Shown in pieces: positions 22,584-29,033 of a stretch of DNA of 30,016 nucleotides. The stretch lies in IMG/VR virus record IMGVR_UViG_3300042894_001169, positions 1 through 30,016 of that record. One strand, 5' to 3'. Origin of the DNA: a virus. The stretch's first letter is position 1. Each line of letters begins with the position of its first letter. Under the pieces are notes generated by a model that did no database searches, was not told the origin of the DNA, and worked only from the letters and a program-made list of their open reading frames with translations. The position numbers and the translations under genes are program-made.

Positions 22584-24264
22584 CATTATACAACTATCTT
22601 CTTACACAGCGCCCGTAATTGTTGAGAATAACAAAAACGAATGGGTCGAATATGGTGAAGATAATAACTACTATCAATTCTTAATTGACAGATATAGTAA
22701 TTCAGCAACGAATAACGCCGTAATTAATAACATTTGTAGATTAATATTCGGTCAAGGGTTAACAGCTACGGATAGCGCAATGAAGCCAAACGAATGGGCG
22801 CAATTACTATCTATTCTTAAGGAAGATGATTTAAGACGTATTATATTCGATTTGTACGCACTTGGTCAATGTGCCTTACAGATACACTATGACAAAGGAC
22901 ATAAGGCAATTACAAGGGCTTTTCACACACCTATTCAGTTGTTAAGACCTGAGAAGTGTAACCAAGACGGGGACATTGTAGGTTATTATTACTCTGACAA
23001 TTGGAGCGACCCAAAGAAGTACGTACCTAAACGATTCGATGCTTTTGGAACTTCAAAAAAAGAAGTTGAGATTTTGTATCTAGCACCTTATTCTGCTGGT
23101 ATGAAATACTTTTCAAATGTCGATTATCAAGGTGGGATTGATTACGCATATCTTGAAGAAAAAATAGCTGAATACCTTATTAATGAGGTTGAAAATTCCT
23201 TCGCTCCCACGAGTATCGTAAATTTTAACAATGGTACCCCAACCGACGAGATGAAGGACGAAATTTCTGCATCTGTTATTGGTAAATTAACGGGTTCAAA
23301 GGGTAAAAAAGTAGTAATATCATTTAACGAAAACGAGAATACTAAAACAACGGTAGACACTATACCTTTGCAAGACGCAGCAGACCATTATTCTTATTTG
23401 TCAGATGAATCAACAGCGAAAATATTACGTAGCCACAATGTAACTACACCTTTATTGTTTGGTGTAACTTCAGCAAGTGGATTTAGCTCAAATGCTGATG
23501 AAATGAAAACAGGTGCATTGTTATTTGAAAACATGGTAATCAAGCCAAAACAACAAATGATCGTTGAAATGGTTAAAAAGATACTTTCGTTTAATGGTGT
23601 TTCTTTGAACCTTAGATTTAAAACTTTGAATCCTTTACAAGGTGATGAGCCGCAGCCCGTACAAGAGGTAAAAATGAGCGCTCAGGATGAGTTAGACGTT
23701 GCGAAATATGGTGAGGACATTGATTTAGATGAATGGGTGTTGATTGATAGTCACGAAGTAGATTATGAGATTGAAGAGGAATTGGATGAGCAATTACGCA
23801 AACTAAACGAGCCTACAACTTTATCTAAGGTTTTGAATTTGGTTAAAACAGGCACGGCACGACCTAACACAAAGAGTATTCAAGATGGTGAAATCTTTAA
23901 ACATCGTTACAGATATGTTGGTGAAACAACTGATAAATCAAGATTGTTTTGTAAGAAAATGACTCAAGCTAATAAAGTGTATCGTAAAGAAGATATTATT
24001 AGAATGGAGTCTGAATCTGTAAACAAAGGATTTGGAGCTAAAGGAGCGGATAACTATTCAATTTGGTTATACAAAGGCGGTGGAGCATGCCACCATAAAT
24101 GGGTGAGAGAGACTTATCTACGCAAATCTGATGCTAATTCACCATTGGCTAAAAAGTTCACACCGTCGCAAACTCGAAAGTTAGGTGAAATCGCACCTAC
24201 AAATGACCAACGAGTTTACACGCGTCCGATTGATATGCCGAATAAAGGATTTTTACCAAAATAA
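22576..24264 (+). CDS. portal protein with C-terminal extension (562 aa)
   Basis: The portal forms the dodecameric DNA entry ring at one capsid vertex. The N-terminal 400 residues fit PBSX-type phage portals: NNAVINNICRLIFGQGL, ALGQCALQIHYDKGHKAITR, YLAPYSAGMKYFSNVDYQGG, IDYAYLEEKIAEYLINEVEN, and DESTAKILRSHNVTTPLLFG. After a glutamate/aspartate-rich hinge near residues 360-410 comes a separate domain of about 130 residues. It includes IFKHRYRYVGETTDKSRLFC, KMTQANKVYRKEDIIRMESE, NYSIWLYKGGGACHHKWVRE and the tail TRPIDMPNKGFLPK. In related phages that domain is found on minor head (MuF-like) proteins, so it may be a portal-MuF fusion. C514, H515 and H516 (approximate) could bind a metal. Confidence 0.85.
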   Translation: MNNIIQLSSYTAPVIVENNKNEWVEYGEDNNYYQFLIDRYSNSATNNAVINNICRLIFGQGLTATDSAMKPNEWAQLLSILKEDDLRRIIFDLYALGQCALQIHYDKGHKAITRAFHTPIQLLRPEKCNQDGDIVGYYYSDNWSDPKKYVPKRFDAFGTSKKEVEILYLAPYSAGMKYFSNVDYQGGIDYAYLEEKIAEYLINEVENSFAPTSIVNFNNGTPTDEMKDEISASVIGKLTGSKGKKVVISFNENENTKTTVDTIPLQDAADHYSYLSDESTAKILRSHNVTTPLLFGVTSASGFSSNADEMKTGALLFENMVIKPKQQMIVEMVKKILSFNGVSLNLRFKTLNPLQGDEPQPVQEVKMSAQDELDVAKYGEDIDLDEWVLIDSHEVDYEIEEELDEQLRKLNEPTTLSKVLNLVKTGTARPNTKSIQDGEIFKHRYRYVGETTDKSRLFCKKMTQANKVYRKEDIIRMESESVNKGFGAKGADNYSIWLYKGGGACHHKWVRETYLRKSDANSPLAKKFTPSQTRKLGEIAPTNDQRVYTRPIDMPNKGFLPK

Positions 24265-24270
24265 TAAGAC

Positions 24271-24738
24271 ATGGCAGAAGCACTATTAATATCGAAAAAA
24301 GACTTACAAGAATACACTTCTTTGAACGCAAATACAGACGTTGACAAAGTGATTCAATTTGTACTTGTAGCACAGAATATTTGGATTCAACAATACACAG
24401 GAACCAAGCTATTGGACAAGATTAAAACGGATATTACCAACAATACCCTTACAGGTAATTACATAACGCTTGTACGCTCATATTTAAAGCCAATGCTGAT
24501 ACATTTTACGATGGTTGAATATTTACCTTTCTGCGCTTACACAATATCAAATAAAGGGATCTATAAGCATCAATCAGAGAATAGCGAAATTGTATCTAAG
24601 GAGGAAGTTGACTATTTAATTGAGAAAGAAAAACGCATTGCAGAAAGTTACTCGCAAAGGTTTTTAGACTATATTTGCAAAAATAATAGTTTGTTTCCTG
24701 AGTACACAACTAACGAGAATGGAGATGTATATCCGTAA
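24271..24738 (+). CDS. head-tail connector-like protein (155 aa)
   Basis: A helical protein right after the portal. It has AEALLISKKDLQEYTSLNAN, then VLVAQNIWIQQYTGTKLLDK, KTDITNNTLTGNYITLVRSY and MLIHFTMVEYLPFCAYTISN. The layout of helices and the position resemble phage head-tail connector or adaptor proteins of the gp6/DUF6712 kind, which attach below the portal. The EKEKRIAESYSQRFLDYICK segment is an amphipathic helix. The gene is separated from the portal by 6 bases only. Confidence 0.7.
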   Translation: MAEALLISKKDLQEYTSLNANTDVDKVIQFVLVAQNIWIQQYTGTKLLDKIKTDITNNTLTGNYITLVRSYLKPMLIHFTMVEYLPFCAYTISNKGIYKHQSENSEIVSKEEVDYLIEKEKRIAESYSQRFLDYICKNNSLFPEYTTNENGDVYP

Positions 24739-24767
24739 CATAATAACTATCTAACTAATTGGTATTT

Positions 24768-24863
24768 ATGAAGAAAAAAAAAGAATATAAACCAAAGGAA
24801 GAAAATATAATTAAACTTAAAATCTATTTAAATGATATTAGCAAACCACGGGATAATAAGTAG
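24768..24863 (+). CDS. possible 31-residue basic protein
   Basis: A very short frame with a strongly basic start (MKKKKEYKPKEENIIKLKIY) ending NDISKPRDNK, overlapping the next gene by 32 bases. The overlap, the A-rich start region and the charge pattern are as for other tiny genes here, but the length makes it uncertain. No function. Confidence 0.4.
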   Translation: MKKKKEYKPKEENIIKLKIYLNDISKPRDNK

Positions 24864-25662
24864 TAGCGGAGCGAGTTTTGACGCTGATGCGCTTTCATTT
24901 ATTACAGCGGCATCTATTACCGACAACACGCAGAAAACAGCACTTAATACGCTTGTAACTGATTTAAAAGGTTATAACATTTGGGCTAAAATGAAAGCAC
25001 TATATCCATTTGTTGGAGGTAGTGCAACAAGTCACAAATTTAATTTAAAAGACCCGCGTGATTTAGATAATGCATTTAGACTTGTATTCAATGGTGGATG
25101 GGTTCATAGTACAAGTGGTGCTTTACCGAATGGTACAAATGCTTATGCTGATACAAAATTAAATACATTGTCTAATTTGTCAGTAAACAATACACATACA
25201 TCTATTTACTGTACAAATAATATTACGTCATTATCATCCTATCCATCATTTGGTGCAAATTTTTCTTCGTCATCTTCTTTTTACACAAGTTTAAAATCAT
25301 CGTCAAATCTATATTATCAATTTATAGGTTCGGAAGGTTCTTTATCTTACGGAGCTTCGTACACTAATACAGATACTCGAGGTTTTTTCTTAGCTTCAAG
25401 AACAAGTAGTACATCTTTAAAAGCATATAAAAATAACACATTTAAAAACCAAACGACTTTAACAAATACAGGGGCTTTACCAAATTTAAATTATATGTAT
25501 GGAGTTGTGGGTGCATCAGGTGGTTATGGTTATGATGTTGCTACATTCAATAATTATCTTCACTCATTCGCATCAATCGGTGATGGATTGACAGATACAG
25601 AAGCGGCTAATTTATACACAGCAGTTCAAAATTTTAACACAACTTTAAATCGTAACGTATAA
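24832..25662 (+). CDS. tail fibre or lectin-like virion protein (276 aa)
   Basis: An N-terminal coil segment (DADALSFITAASITDNTQKT, LNTLVTDLKGYNIWAKMKAL) precedes YPFVGGSATSHKFNLKDPRD and LDNAFRLVFNGGWVHSTSGA. This start is very common in Bacteroidetes phage genes coding for probable receptor-binding proteins. The rest looks like a LamG or concanavalin-like beta sandwich (TSIYCTNNITSLSSYPSFGA, FLASRTSSTSLKAYKNNT, GDGLTDTEAANLYTAVQNFN). It may bind cell-surface glycans. The C-terminal half is serine/threonine/asparagine-rich. Position between head and lysis genes fits an appendage. Function inferred. Confidence 0.65.
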   Translation: MILANHGIISSSGASFDADALSFITAASITDNTQKTALNTLVTDLKGYNIWAKMKALYPFVGGSATSHKFNLKDPRDLDNAFRLVFNGGWVHSTSGALPNGTNAYADTKLNTLSNLSVNNTHTSIYCTNNITSLSSYPSFGANFSSSSSFYTSLKSSSNLYYQFIGSEGSLSYGASYTNTDTRGFFLASRTSSTSLKAYKNNTFKNQTTLTNTGALPNLNYMYGVVGASGGYGYDVATFNNYLHSFASIGDGLTDTEAANLYTAVQNFNTTLNRNV

Positions 25663-25871
25663 TGAAAGTAAGACAATTAACATTAGAACAAAAAGACCAA
25701 TTAGTAGGTCAAACCTATGACGGCGTGCAATATTTTAATCCATGTTTAGATGCTAATGGGAATTGGTTTATATCCAATGAAGAATATTTCAATTGCACAA
25801 CATCGGCACTATTTGGTTGGACGTTGCCCGAAATTGACTATAACCCTGTTATTGTTGAAAGACCAATATGA
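25662..25871 (+). CDS. small phage protein after fibre (69 aa)
   Basis: A compact protein with VRQLTLEQKDQLVGQTYDGV, then FNPCLDANGNWFISNEEYF and LFGWTLPEIDYNPV. This kind of sequence often follows the lectin-like gene in related phages, so it may be an accessory of that fibre. It shares one base (TAATG) with the upstream gene. No catalytic motif. Confidence 0.65.
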   Translation: MKVRQLTLEQKDQLVGQTYDGVQYFNPCLDANGNWFISNEEYFNCTTSALFGWTLPEIDYNPVIVERPI

Positions 25872-25990
25872 AGCGTAAATACTACGAAGGTCAACAACTA
25901 AAAGGAAAGATAGTAGCCACAATTTGGCACGATTCAAGTAATTATTATATAAAATATACAGATGGGAGTTTTGAAGAATTTAAAAAATAG
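25868..25990 (+). CDS. small hypothetical protein (40 aa)
   Basis: A 40-residue basic protein with a small beta pattern: RKYYEGQQLKGKIVATIWHD, then YYIKYTDGSFEEFKK. The SH3-like strand text fits a translational regulator or adaptor, but no family can be named. Its start has an ATGA overlap with the previous stop, and its end overlaps the holin-like gene by 29 bases. Confidence 0.6.
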   Translation: MKRKYYEGQQLKGKIVATIWHDSSNYYIKYTDGSFEEFKK

Positions 25991-26171
25991 ATGGAATGCA
26001 CCGACGCCAAACTTTTGGAAAAAGGTGCAATCAGTAGGAATAGTAATCGGAGGGTTAGGTGCAGTATTCGTTGCGCCTCCTTTCGGGCTTACCTTAATAG
26101 GTGGTTATATGGTTGCCGTTGGGTCGGTGGCTGGTGTTTTATCTCAACTTACAATAGATGAACAACGTTAA
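25962..26171 (+). CDS. holin-like membrane protein (69 aa)
   Basis: A small protein with a basic N-terminus (KNLKNRWNAPTPNFWKK) and two hydrophobic segments separated by a Pro-Pro turn. The first is GIVIGGLGAVFVAP (residues 26-39), the second LTLIGGYMVAVGSVAGVL (43-60). The acidic end is TIDEQR. Size and topology fit a class II holin, which would open the inner membrane to release a cell-wall enzyme. The following gene, 14 bases overlapped, codes for such an enzyme. Related Bacteroidetes phages have similar proteins in the same place, but holin activity cannot be read from sequence. Confidence 0.6.
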   Translation: MGVLKNLKNRWNAPTPNFWKKVQSVGIVIGGLGAVFVAPPFGLTLIGGYMVAVGSVAGVLSQLTIDEQR

Positions 26172-26739
26172 GAACTATACCGACAAACAGATACTCGATA
26201 GAGTAAAGTTGTTAAAATCATTCAAAGGTATTCCGCAAGGCTATTGGATAGTTGGGGTACGTAGTGAGGAAGATGCGCCTAACAAGTACGATGACAAATT
26301 TTATTTGTTCAATGGTGAGCAATTTGTAAAGGTTGTAACAGGCACAACAAACCCAGGAACTCCGATTTTACAAGGCGGATTCCTTAAGTATAATCGAGTA
26401 GGCGCTGCGGTTGTTAAGGCTGATGAGGTTTACTACGATGTGTGGAAGTTTGGTTTACATCAAGGTAAGATGCCTGCCCTTCGTCAAGTAGGGAACTTCA
26501 TTGTTTTCCGTGACGGAGATAAAGATGGTAAGAGTGAAGAAATAGGAGCGCCAATTACTGGGAGTGGTTATGGTATTAACTTTCACACGTGTAGTTATTT
26601 AGAAAAAGTAGTAGGTGAAAACATAGGCGGTTGGAGTGCTGGTTGTCAAGTAGTTAACAATACAGAACAATATTATATGGTTATTAACCTAATCAAGAAT
26701 CAAAACAGAATAACCTATTGTTTATTAAAAGAATTTTAG
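26158..26739 (+). CDS. YkuD-like (L,D-transpeptidase-related) cell-wall enzyme
   Basis: A 193-residue cytoplasmic protein without signal peptide. The motif near the C-terminus is NFHTCSY (H143), followed by IGGWSAGCQVV (residues 156-166) with S160 and C163. This resembles the HxxxS...SxGC catalytic site of YkuD-type L,D-transpeptidases (usually SHGC). The protein has the YGIN and YYMVINLIK strands of that fold. Phages use related domains to cleave or edit peptidoglycan crosslinks during lysis. The holin-like gene before it supports lysis as the job. A canonical transpeptidase would be periplasmic, so release by the holin is expected. The family placement is by motif only. Confidence 0.6.
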   Translation: MNNVKNYTDKQILDRVKLLKSFKGIPQGYWIVGVRSEEDAPNKYDDKFYLFNGEQFVKVVTGTTNPGTPILQGGFLKYNRVGAAVVKADEVYYDVWKFGLHQGKMPALRQVGNFIVFRDGDKDGKSEEIGAPITGSGYGINFHTCSYLEKVVGENIGGWSAGCQVVNNTEQYYMVINLIKNQNRITYCLLKEF

Positions 26740-26747
26740 TATCTTTA
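26718..26747 (+). promoter_or_regulatory. promoter-like TTG-N19-TATCTTTA at end of lysis gene
   Basis: TTG at 26718-26720 and TATCTTTA at 26740-26747 with 19 bases between. It overlaps the last codons of the YkuD-like gene and points at the terminator at 26762, giving at most a very short RNA. The similar box at 6123-6130 also abuts a terminator. May be chance. Confidence 0.35.
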
Positions 26748-26761
26748 CTATTGTGTTTTAG

Positions 26762-26790
26762 GCGGTTAAGAAATTAATCGCTTTTTTTTT
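26762..26790 (+). terminator. intrinsic terminator (GAAA tetraloop, T9)
   Basis: Stem GCGGTTAA (26762-26769) with TTAATCGC (26774-26781), loop GAAA, then nine T (26782-26790). It ends the virion and first lysis set transcript. Confidence 0.9.
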
Positions 26791-26800
26791 GCTCTAAAGT

Positions 26801-26831
26801 TTGGTGTATTAATAATTAATATATATATTTG
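26801..26831 (+). promoter_or_regulatory. Bacteroidetes-type promoter (TTG-N20-TATATTTG), copy of the 909 promoter
   Basis: TTG at 26801-26803 and TATATTTG at 26824-26831, 20 bases apart, just after the terminator. The block 26808-26841 is nearly identical to 915-948, including TTGyATAATT after the box. It would drive the small-gene cluster from 26856 through the second lysis set. Confidence 0.75.
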
Positions 26832-26855
26832 TTGCATAATTAAAAACATAAACAC

Positions 26856-27020
26856 ATGAACGCAACATCAACACAAATCAGATACGAAAACGGAAAAGTT
26901 TTTAATATCTACACTAAAATGACAAAAACAGGTCTTAGATATTACAGATATTCTCAAATGCAAATGAGATATTTTCCAATATCACAATTAGAAATAAATA
27001 AATATATAATATTAGATTAA
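26856..27020 (+). CDS. small basic hypothetical protein (54 aa)
   Basis: Starts MNATSTQIRYENGKVFNIYT and continues KMTKTGLRYYRYSQMQMRYF, with a strand-rich, basic pattern and no membrane segment. The A/C-rich end of the leader (AACATAAACAC) directly precedes the ATG, as for the other two genes behind such leaders. It is the first gene after the promoter copy. Unrecognised; a possible early regulator. Confidence 0.65.
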   Translation: MNATSTQIRYENGKVFNIYTKMTKTGLRYYRYSQMQMRYFPISQLEINKYIILD

Positions 27021-27070
27021 TAAAACAAGGGGTGCGGCTTGGTTAACGCACATTTTTAAAACATAAACAC
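27018..27070 (+). promoter_or_regulatory. 53-nt 5' leader element, copy 2
   Basis: Begins TAATAAAACAAG (overlapping the stop of the previous gene) and ends with the A/C-rich stretch 53 bases later at the ATG 27071, exactly as in 960-1012. The core differs: GTGCG (27032-27036) pairs with CGCAC (27047-27051) around a ten-base loop, followed by ATTTTT. It could act as a partial terminator as well as a leader. Confidence 0.5.
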
Positions 27071-27244
27071 ATGAAAACAGCAGATTTAATTGAAAGCCAA
27101 ATTACAGAAATTAGAGAGAACGTTGGCTATGGTAACAGATTCGACAAAGTAAAATTTTCGGAAGAGTTAGTAACCGAAGCGCAAAAAGTTGCGGGTGAAA
27201 ACTATGAATTCATCTTAAAAATAATGGGACATGAAAAACGCTAA
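27071..27244 (+). CDS. small acidic hypothetical protein (57 aa)
   Basis: A helical protein (TADLIESQITEIRENVGYGN, then FSEELVTEAQKVAGENYE), ending IMGHEKR. Its ATG has the leader element at a fixed 53-base distance, like the 1013 gene. Overlaps the next gene by 14 bases. No domain recognised. Confidence 0.65.
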   Translation: MKTADLIESQITEIRENVGYGNRFDKVKFSEELVTEAQKVAGENYEFILKIMGHEKR

Positions 27245-27386
27245 AAAATTAATATACGCATTGCTTTGCATTATCATTATAGGTTTTGTAAATCAGTATT
27301 GGAATGCATCCACAGCTTTTTGGATTGGATTTGGGTTATTAGGTTGGACTTTAACAGGGCTTAGTTATGAAAAAGATAATAAATAA
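27231..27386 (+). CDS. two-helix membrane protein (51 aa), possible holin or antiholin
   Basis: Two hydrophobic helices: LIYALLCIIIIGFV (residues 7-20) and AFWIGFGLLGWTLTGLSY (29-46). The basic N-terminus (KNAKK) and charged end (EKDNK) suggest both ends face the cytoplasm, as in small class II holins. It stands upstream of the secreted glucosaminidase gene and downstream of a promoter. It overlaps both neighbours (14 and 20 bases). Other roles for a small membrane protein, such as superinfection exclusion, are equally possible. Confidence 0.6.
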   Translation: MKNAKKLIYALLCIIIIGFVNQYWNASTAFWIGFGLLGWTLTGLSYEKDNK

Positions 27387-27696
27387 AATATTTAACGTTG
27401 ACACACTAATCATGCCCTCAGACGTTGAGTTTGTGAAGATTGACAGCGATAGTGTTTACGCATCGTTTGAAGACCTTAGAGAGCGCCTATACATAGATGA
27501 CGGGCTTGTATACAGTGAAGATGGTGACCGCATCTGCACAACAATGGAATTAGAGCAATTTGATGAATTTGCAGAAATAAACAAATGTATGACGTGTGGT
27601 GGTTCGGGTGAGTACATGGTTACCGATTACGACCAAGACGCACCATTTCAAAACATTTTAATAAACTGCTATTGTGAGAAGCCCTTCGAACTATAA
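27367..27696 (+). CDS. hypothetical protein with zinc-ribbon-like cysteine site (109 aa)
   Basis: An acidic protein (DGLVYSEDGDRICTTMELEQ) followed by a C-terminal cysteine motif: KCMTCGGSGEYM near residues 73-84 and NCYCEKPF near residues 99-106. CxxCGGSGE with CxC after some twenty residues resembles half of a DnaJ zinc repeat, so metal binding is likely. Possibly a regulator or chaperone adaptor. It overlaps the membrane protein by 20 bases and the HTH gene by 23. Confidence 0.65.
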   Translation: MKKIINKIFNVDTLIMPSDVEFVKIDSDSVYASFEDLRERLYIDDGLVYSEDGDRICTTMELEQFDEFAEINKCMTCGGSGEYMVTDYDQDAPFQNILINCYCEKPFEL

Positions 27697-27964
27697 CTAT
27701 ATTTACGACCGAGTTCGTAACATGCTCGAAGCTGGATGGATTCAGCTTGACATAGCAAAACATTTAAATGTACCCGTTGCAACCGTAGGACATGCAATCG
27801 CAACGTACGAAGGAAAAAAGTATATAACAAGCCTATATTTTGGCTACAAAAACGAAGCATATGAACAAGAAGATTACATTTATCAAACCCCTACTTTTGA
27901 CGAGCTTTCTGATGATGAGCAAGATATCTGGCGCTCAATTGAGTTTACAGCAAATCAAGGATAA
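27674..27964 (+). CDS. HTH DNA-binding protein (96 aa, GTG start)
   Basis: A helix-turn-helix is plausible in residues 10-45: YDRVRNMLEAGWIQLDIAKH, then LNVPVATVGHAIATYEGKKY, resembling the IAxxLxVpxxTV recognition of transcription factors. I chose the GTG at 27674, which overlaps the previous stop by 23 bases, because it includes the helix before the HTH; an ATG at 27722 would cut into it. The acidic C-terminus (FDELSDDEQDIWRSIEF) may touch polymerase. It is probably a regulator of this operon or of the late genes. Its end is overlapped by the endolysin start for 104 bases. Confidence 0.65.
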   Translation: MRSPSNYNYIYDRVRNMLEAGWIQLDIAKHLNVPVATVGHAIATYEGKKYITSLYFGYKNEAYEQEDYIYQTPTFDELSDDEQDIWRSIEFTANQG

Positions 27965-28232
27965 GGGAATTAAACATCCTGAGATTGTTTACGCACAATA
28001 CCGCCTTGAAACGGGCAACGGAAAGAGCAGAGCATTTCGAGAGTATAACAATGCGTTCGGATTCATCTACAAACGTAAATTAATGCGATTTAAGAGCGTT
28101 TCAGAGTGTATAGAGTATTACAAGACGTGGCAGGCAAAAAGATACGTTACAGGCGATTATTTCGAATTCCTAAAAAAGATAGGCTACGCGGAGGAAGAAG
28201 GTTACATAGAACTATTAAAAAAAATGTTATGA
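27861..28232 (+). CDS. secreted glucosaminidase-type endolysin (GH73-like)
   Basis: A 123-residue protein. Residues 1-25 form a signal peptide (KKITFIKPLLLTSFLMMSKI, cut near ISGAQ). The mature part has HPEIVYAQYRLETGNGKSRA, FREYNNAFGFIYK, FKSVSECIEYYKTWQAKRY and GYAEEEGYIELLKKM. This matches the FlgJ-like glucosaminidase pattern with E50 in LETG as the catalytic acid, and FREYNNxFGF. The enzyme would cut between sugars in peptidoglycan. A Sec signal means it can act without holin passage, a secreted endolysin. I took the ATG at 27861; the TTG at 27840 would only add seven residues. Overlaps the HTH gene by 104 bases. Confidence 0.85.
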   Translation: MNKKITFIKPLLLTSFLMMSKISGAQLSLQQIKDKGIKHPEIVYAQYRLETGNGKSRAFREYNNAFGFIYKRKLMRFKSVSECIEYYKTWQAKRYVTGDYFEFLKKIGYAEEEGYIELLKKML

Positions 28233-28450
28233 AAATAGGAGGATGTGGTTATTTATACCAAAAAACAGAAGGTAAACATACCTTAATTGCTGACCCAAAA
28301 GATAAAGGTTGGTTTGAAGATTTAAAAGGAAAGCCAATTTTTGAAGCGCAAGACACAGGAAATGGAATTGAATTTAACCAAAGGAATAAAAACCGATTAG
28401 ATTACGATGAAGCTCAAGAATTATTTTACCTATTAAAAAAGATGTTATGA
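28229..28450 (+). CDS. hypothetical protein (73 aa)
   Basis: Real start at the ATG 28229, overlapping the endolysin stop by 4 bases; a longer reading in the same frame is a shadow of the endolysin. The sequence has GGCGYLYQKTEGKHTLIADP and GWFEDLKGKPIFEAQDTGNG, then NRLDYDEAQELFYLLKKM. No cysteine pairs and no membrane segment. The lysis-gene context suggests an accessory such as a regulator, but nothing proves it. Confidence 0.65.
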   Translation: MKIGGCGYLYQKTEGKHTLIADPKDKGWFEDLKGKPIFEAQDTGNGIEFNQRNKNRLDYDEAQELFYLLKKML

Positions 28451-28698
28451 AAAAAATAATAATTGCAGCAGCATTGCTAATAGTAGGCTGCCAAAAAGAA
28501 GAAGTGAAAACGTGCGATTGCCTTCGCATAACGGACATAAAACATGATTCGTTGGTATTTTACGAGAATACCGTGTACACAGCGGAAATAACAACTATAA
28601 GCGATTGTACGTTTCTGCAAACAAAACGGATGTTTCATAGTGAAATAGAACCCTATAAGCAAAACAAAGTCGGTGAATGCTGGCAACCTCCATTTTAA
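28447..28698 (+). CDS. lipoprotein after endolysin, possible outer-membrane spanin-like protein
   Basis: An N-terminal hydrophobic segment ends in a lipobox IVGC (C15), after MKKIIIAAALL. The mature part is short: QKEEVKTCDCLRITDIKHDS, then YENTVYTAEITTISDCTFLQ and YKQNKVGECWQPPF. In Gram-negative phages a small lipoprotein after the endolysin often acts as o-spanin that disrupts the outer membrane. Four cysteines (C24, C26, C54, C78, approximate) could form disulfides in the periplasm. No partner i-spanin is clear. It could also be a superinfection lipoprotein. The terminator at 28703 follows. Confidence 0.65.
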   Translation: MKKIIIAAALLIVGCQKEEVKTCDCLRITDIKHDSLVFYENTVYTAEITTISDCTFLQTKRMFHSEIEPYKQNKVGECWQPPF

Positions 28699-28702
28699 AT
28701 TC

Positions 28703-28733
28703 AAGCCCAATCTTAACAGGTTGGGTTTTTTTT
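28703..28733 (+). terminator. intrinsic terminator after lysis set
   Basis: A 7- to 10-bp stem (28703-28712 with 28719-28728, two G-U pairs), loop TTAACA and eight T (28726-28733). Ends the 26856-28698 transcript. Confidence 0.85.
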
Positions 28734-28735
28734 GT

Positions 28736-28976
28736 GTGTAAACTTTTACACTTTTGGACACTTTACCATTGATTATCAGTGTACATGTGTAAAGTGTACA
28801 GTTTACACGAATAAAAATAAATAATGTAAATTAAAAAATAAATTATTGAAAATGTAAAAAGTGTAAAATTGGACACTTTACCATTGATTATCAATGTATA
28901 TGTGTACAAAAAGTGTCCAAAAAACAGGTTTACAAATTGTACACGGTGTACAACTATTATTTAGAATTGTTCTAAA
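28736..28976 (+). repeat. gene-free control region with direct and inverted repeats
   Basis: No coding frame is supported here. I see: (a) dyad GTGTAAA-CT-TTTACAC at 28736-28751; (b) a direct repeat at 28754-28791 and 28869-28906, 36 of 38 bases equal, the first 25 identical; (c) within copy 2 a perfect dyad CATTGAT-T-ATCAATG at 28882-28896; (d) TTGGACACTTT at 28869-28879 with its reverse complement at 28910-28920; (e) perfect palindrome TTGTACAC-G-GTGTACAA at 28937-28953; (f) dyad TTTAGAA-TTG-TTCTAAA at 28960-28976; (g) many GTGTAMA units. Either an origin with initiator repeats or an operator region for the promoter at 28998. Confidence 0.8.
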
Positions 28977-28997
28977 TTACGATTATTTTAAAATAAA

Positions 28998-29030
28998 TTG
29001 AATCTAATTAAAATAATATATATATATTTG
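28998..29030 (+). promoter_or_regulatory. Bacteroidetes-type promoter (TTG-N22-TATATTTG) for the structured RNA
   Basis: TTG at 28998-29000 and TATATTTG at 29023-29030, 22 bases apart (slightly long), with AT-rich DNA between. The start site would be near 29034-29037, exactly where the structured RNA begins. The dyad 28960-28976 lies just upstream, at a place where a regulator could bind. Confidence 0.65.
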
Positions 29031-29033
29031 CAG

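Noticed and set aside
28736-28976. CRISPR array in the repeat region
   Set aside because: Only two copies of the direct repeat occur, 115 bases apart, and the other elements are dyads of different sequence; no regular repeat-spacer pattern.
28736-28976. Insertion-sequence ends or attachment site
   Set aside because: No transposase or integrase is coded anywhere in the window, and the repeats are not at the ends of a gene-bearing segment.
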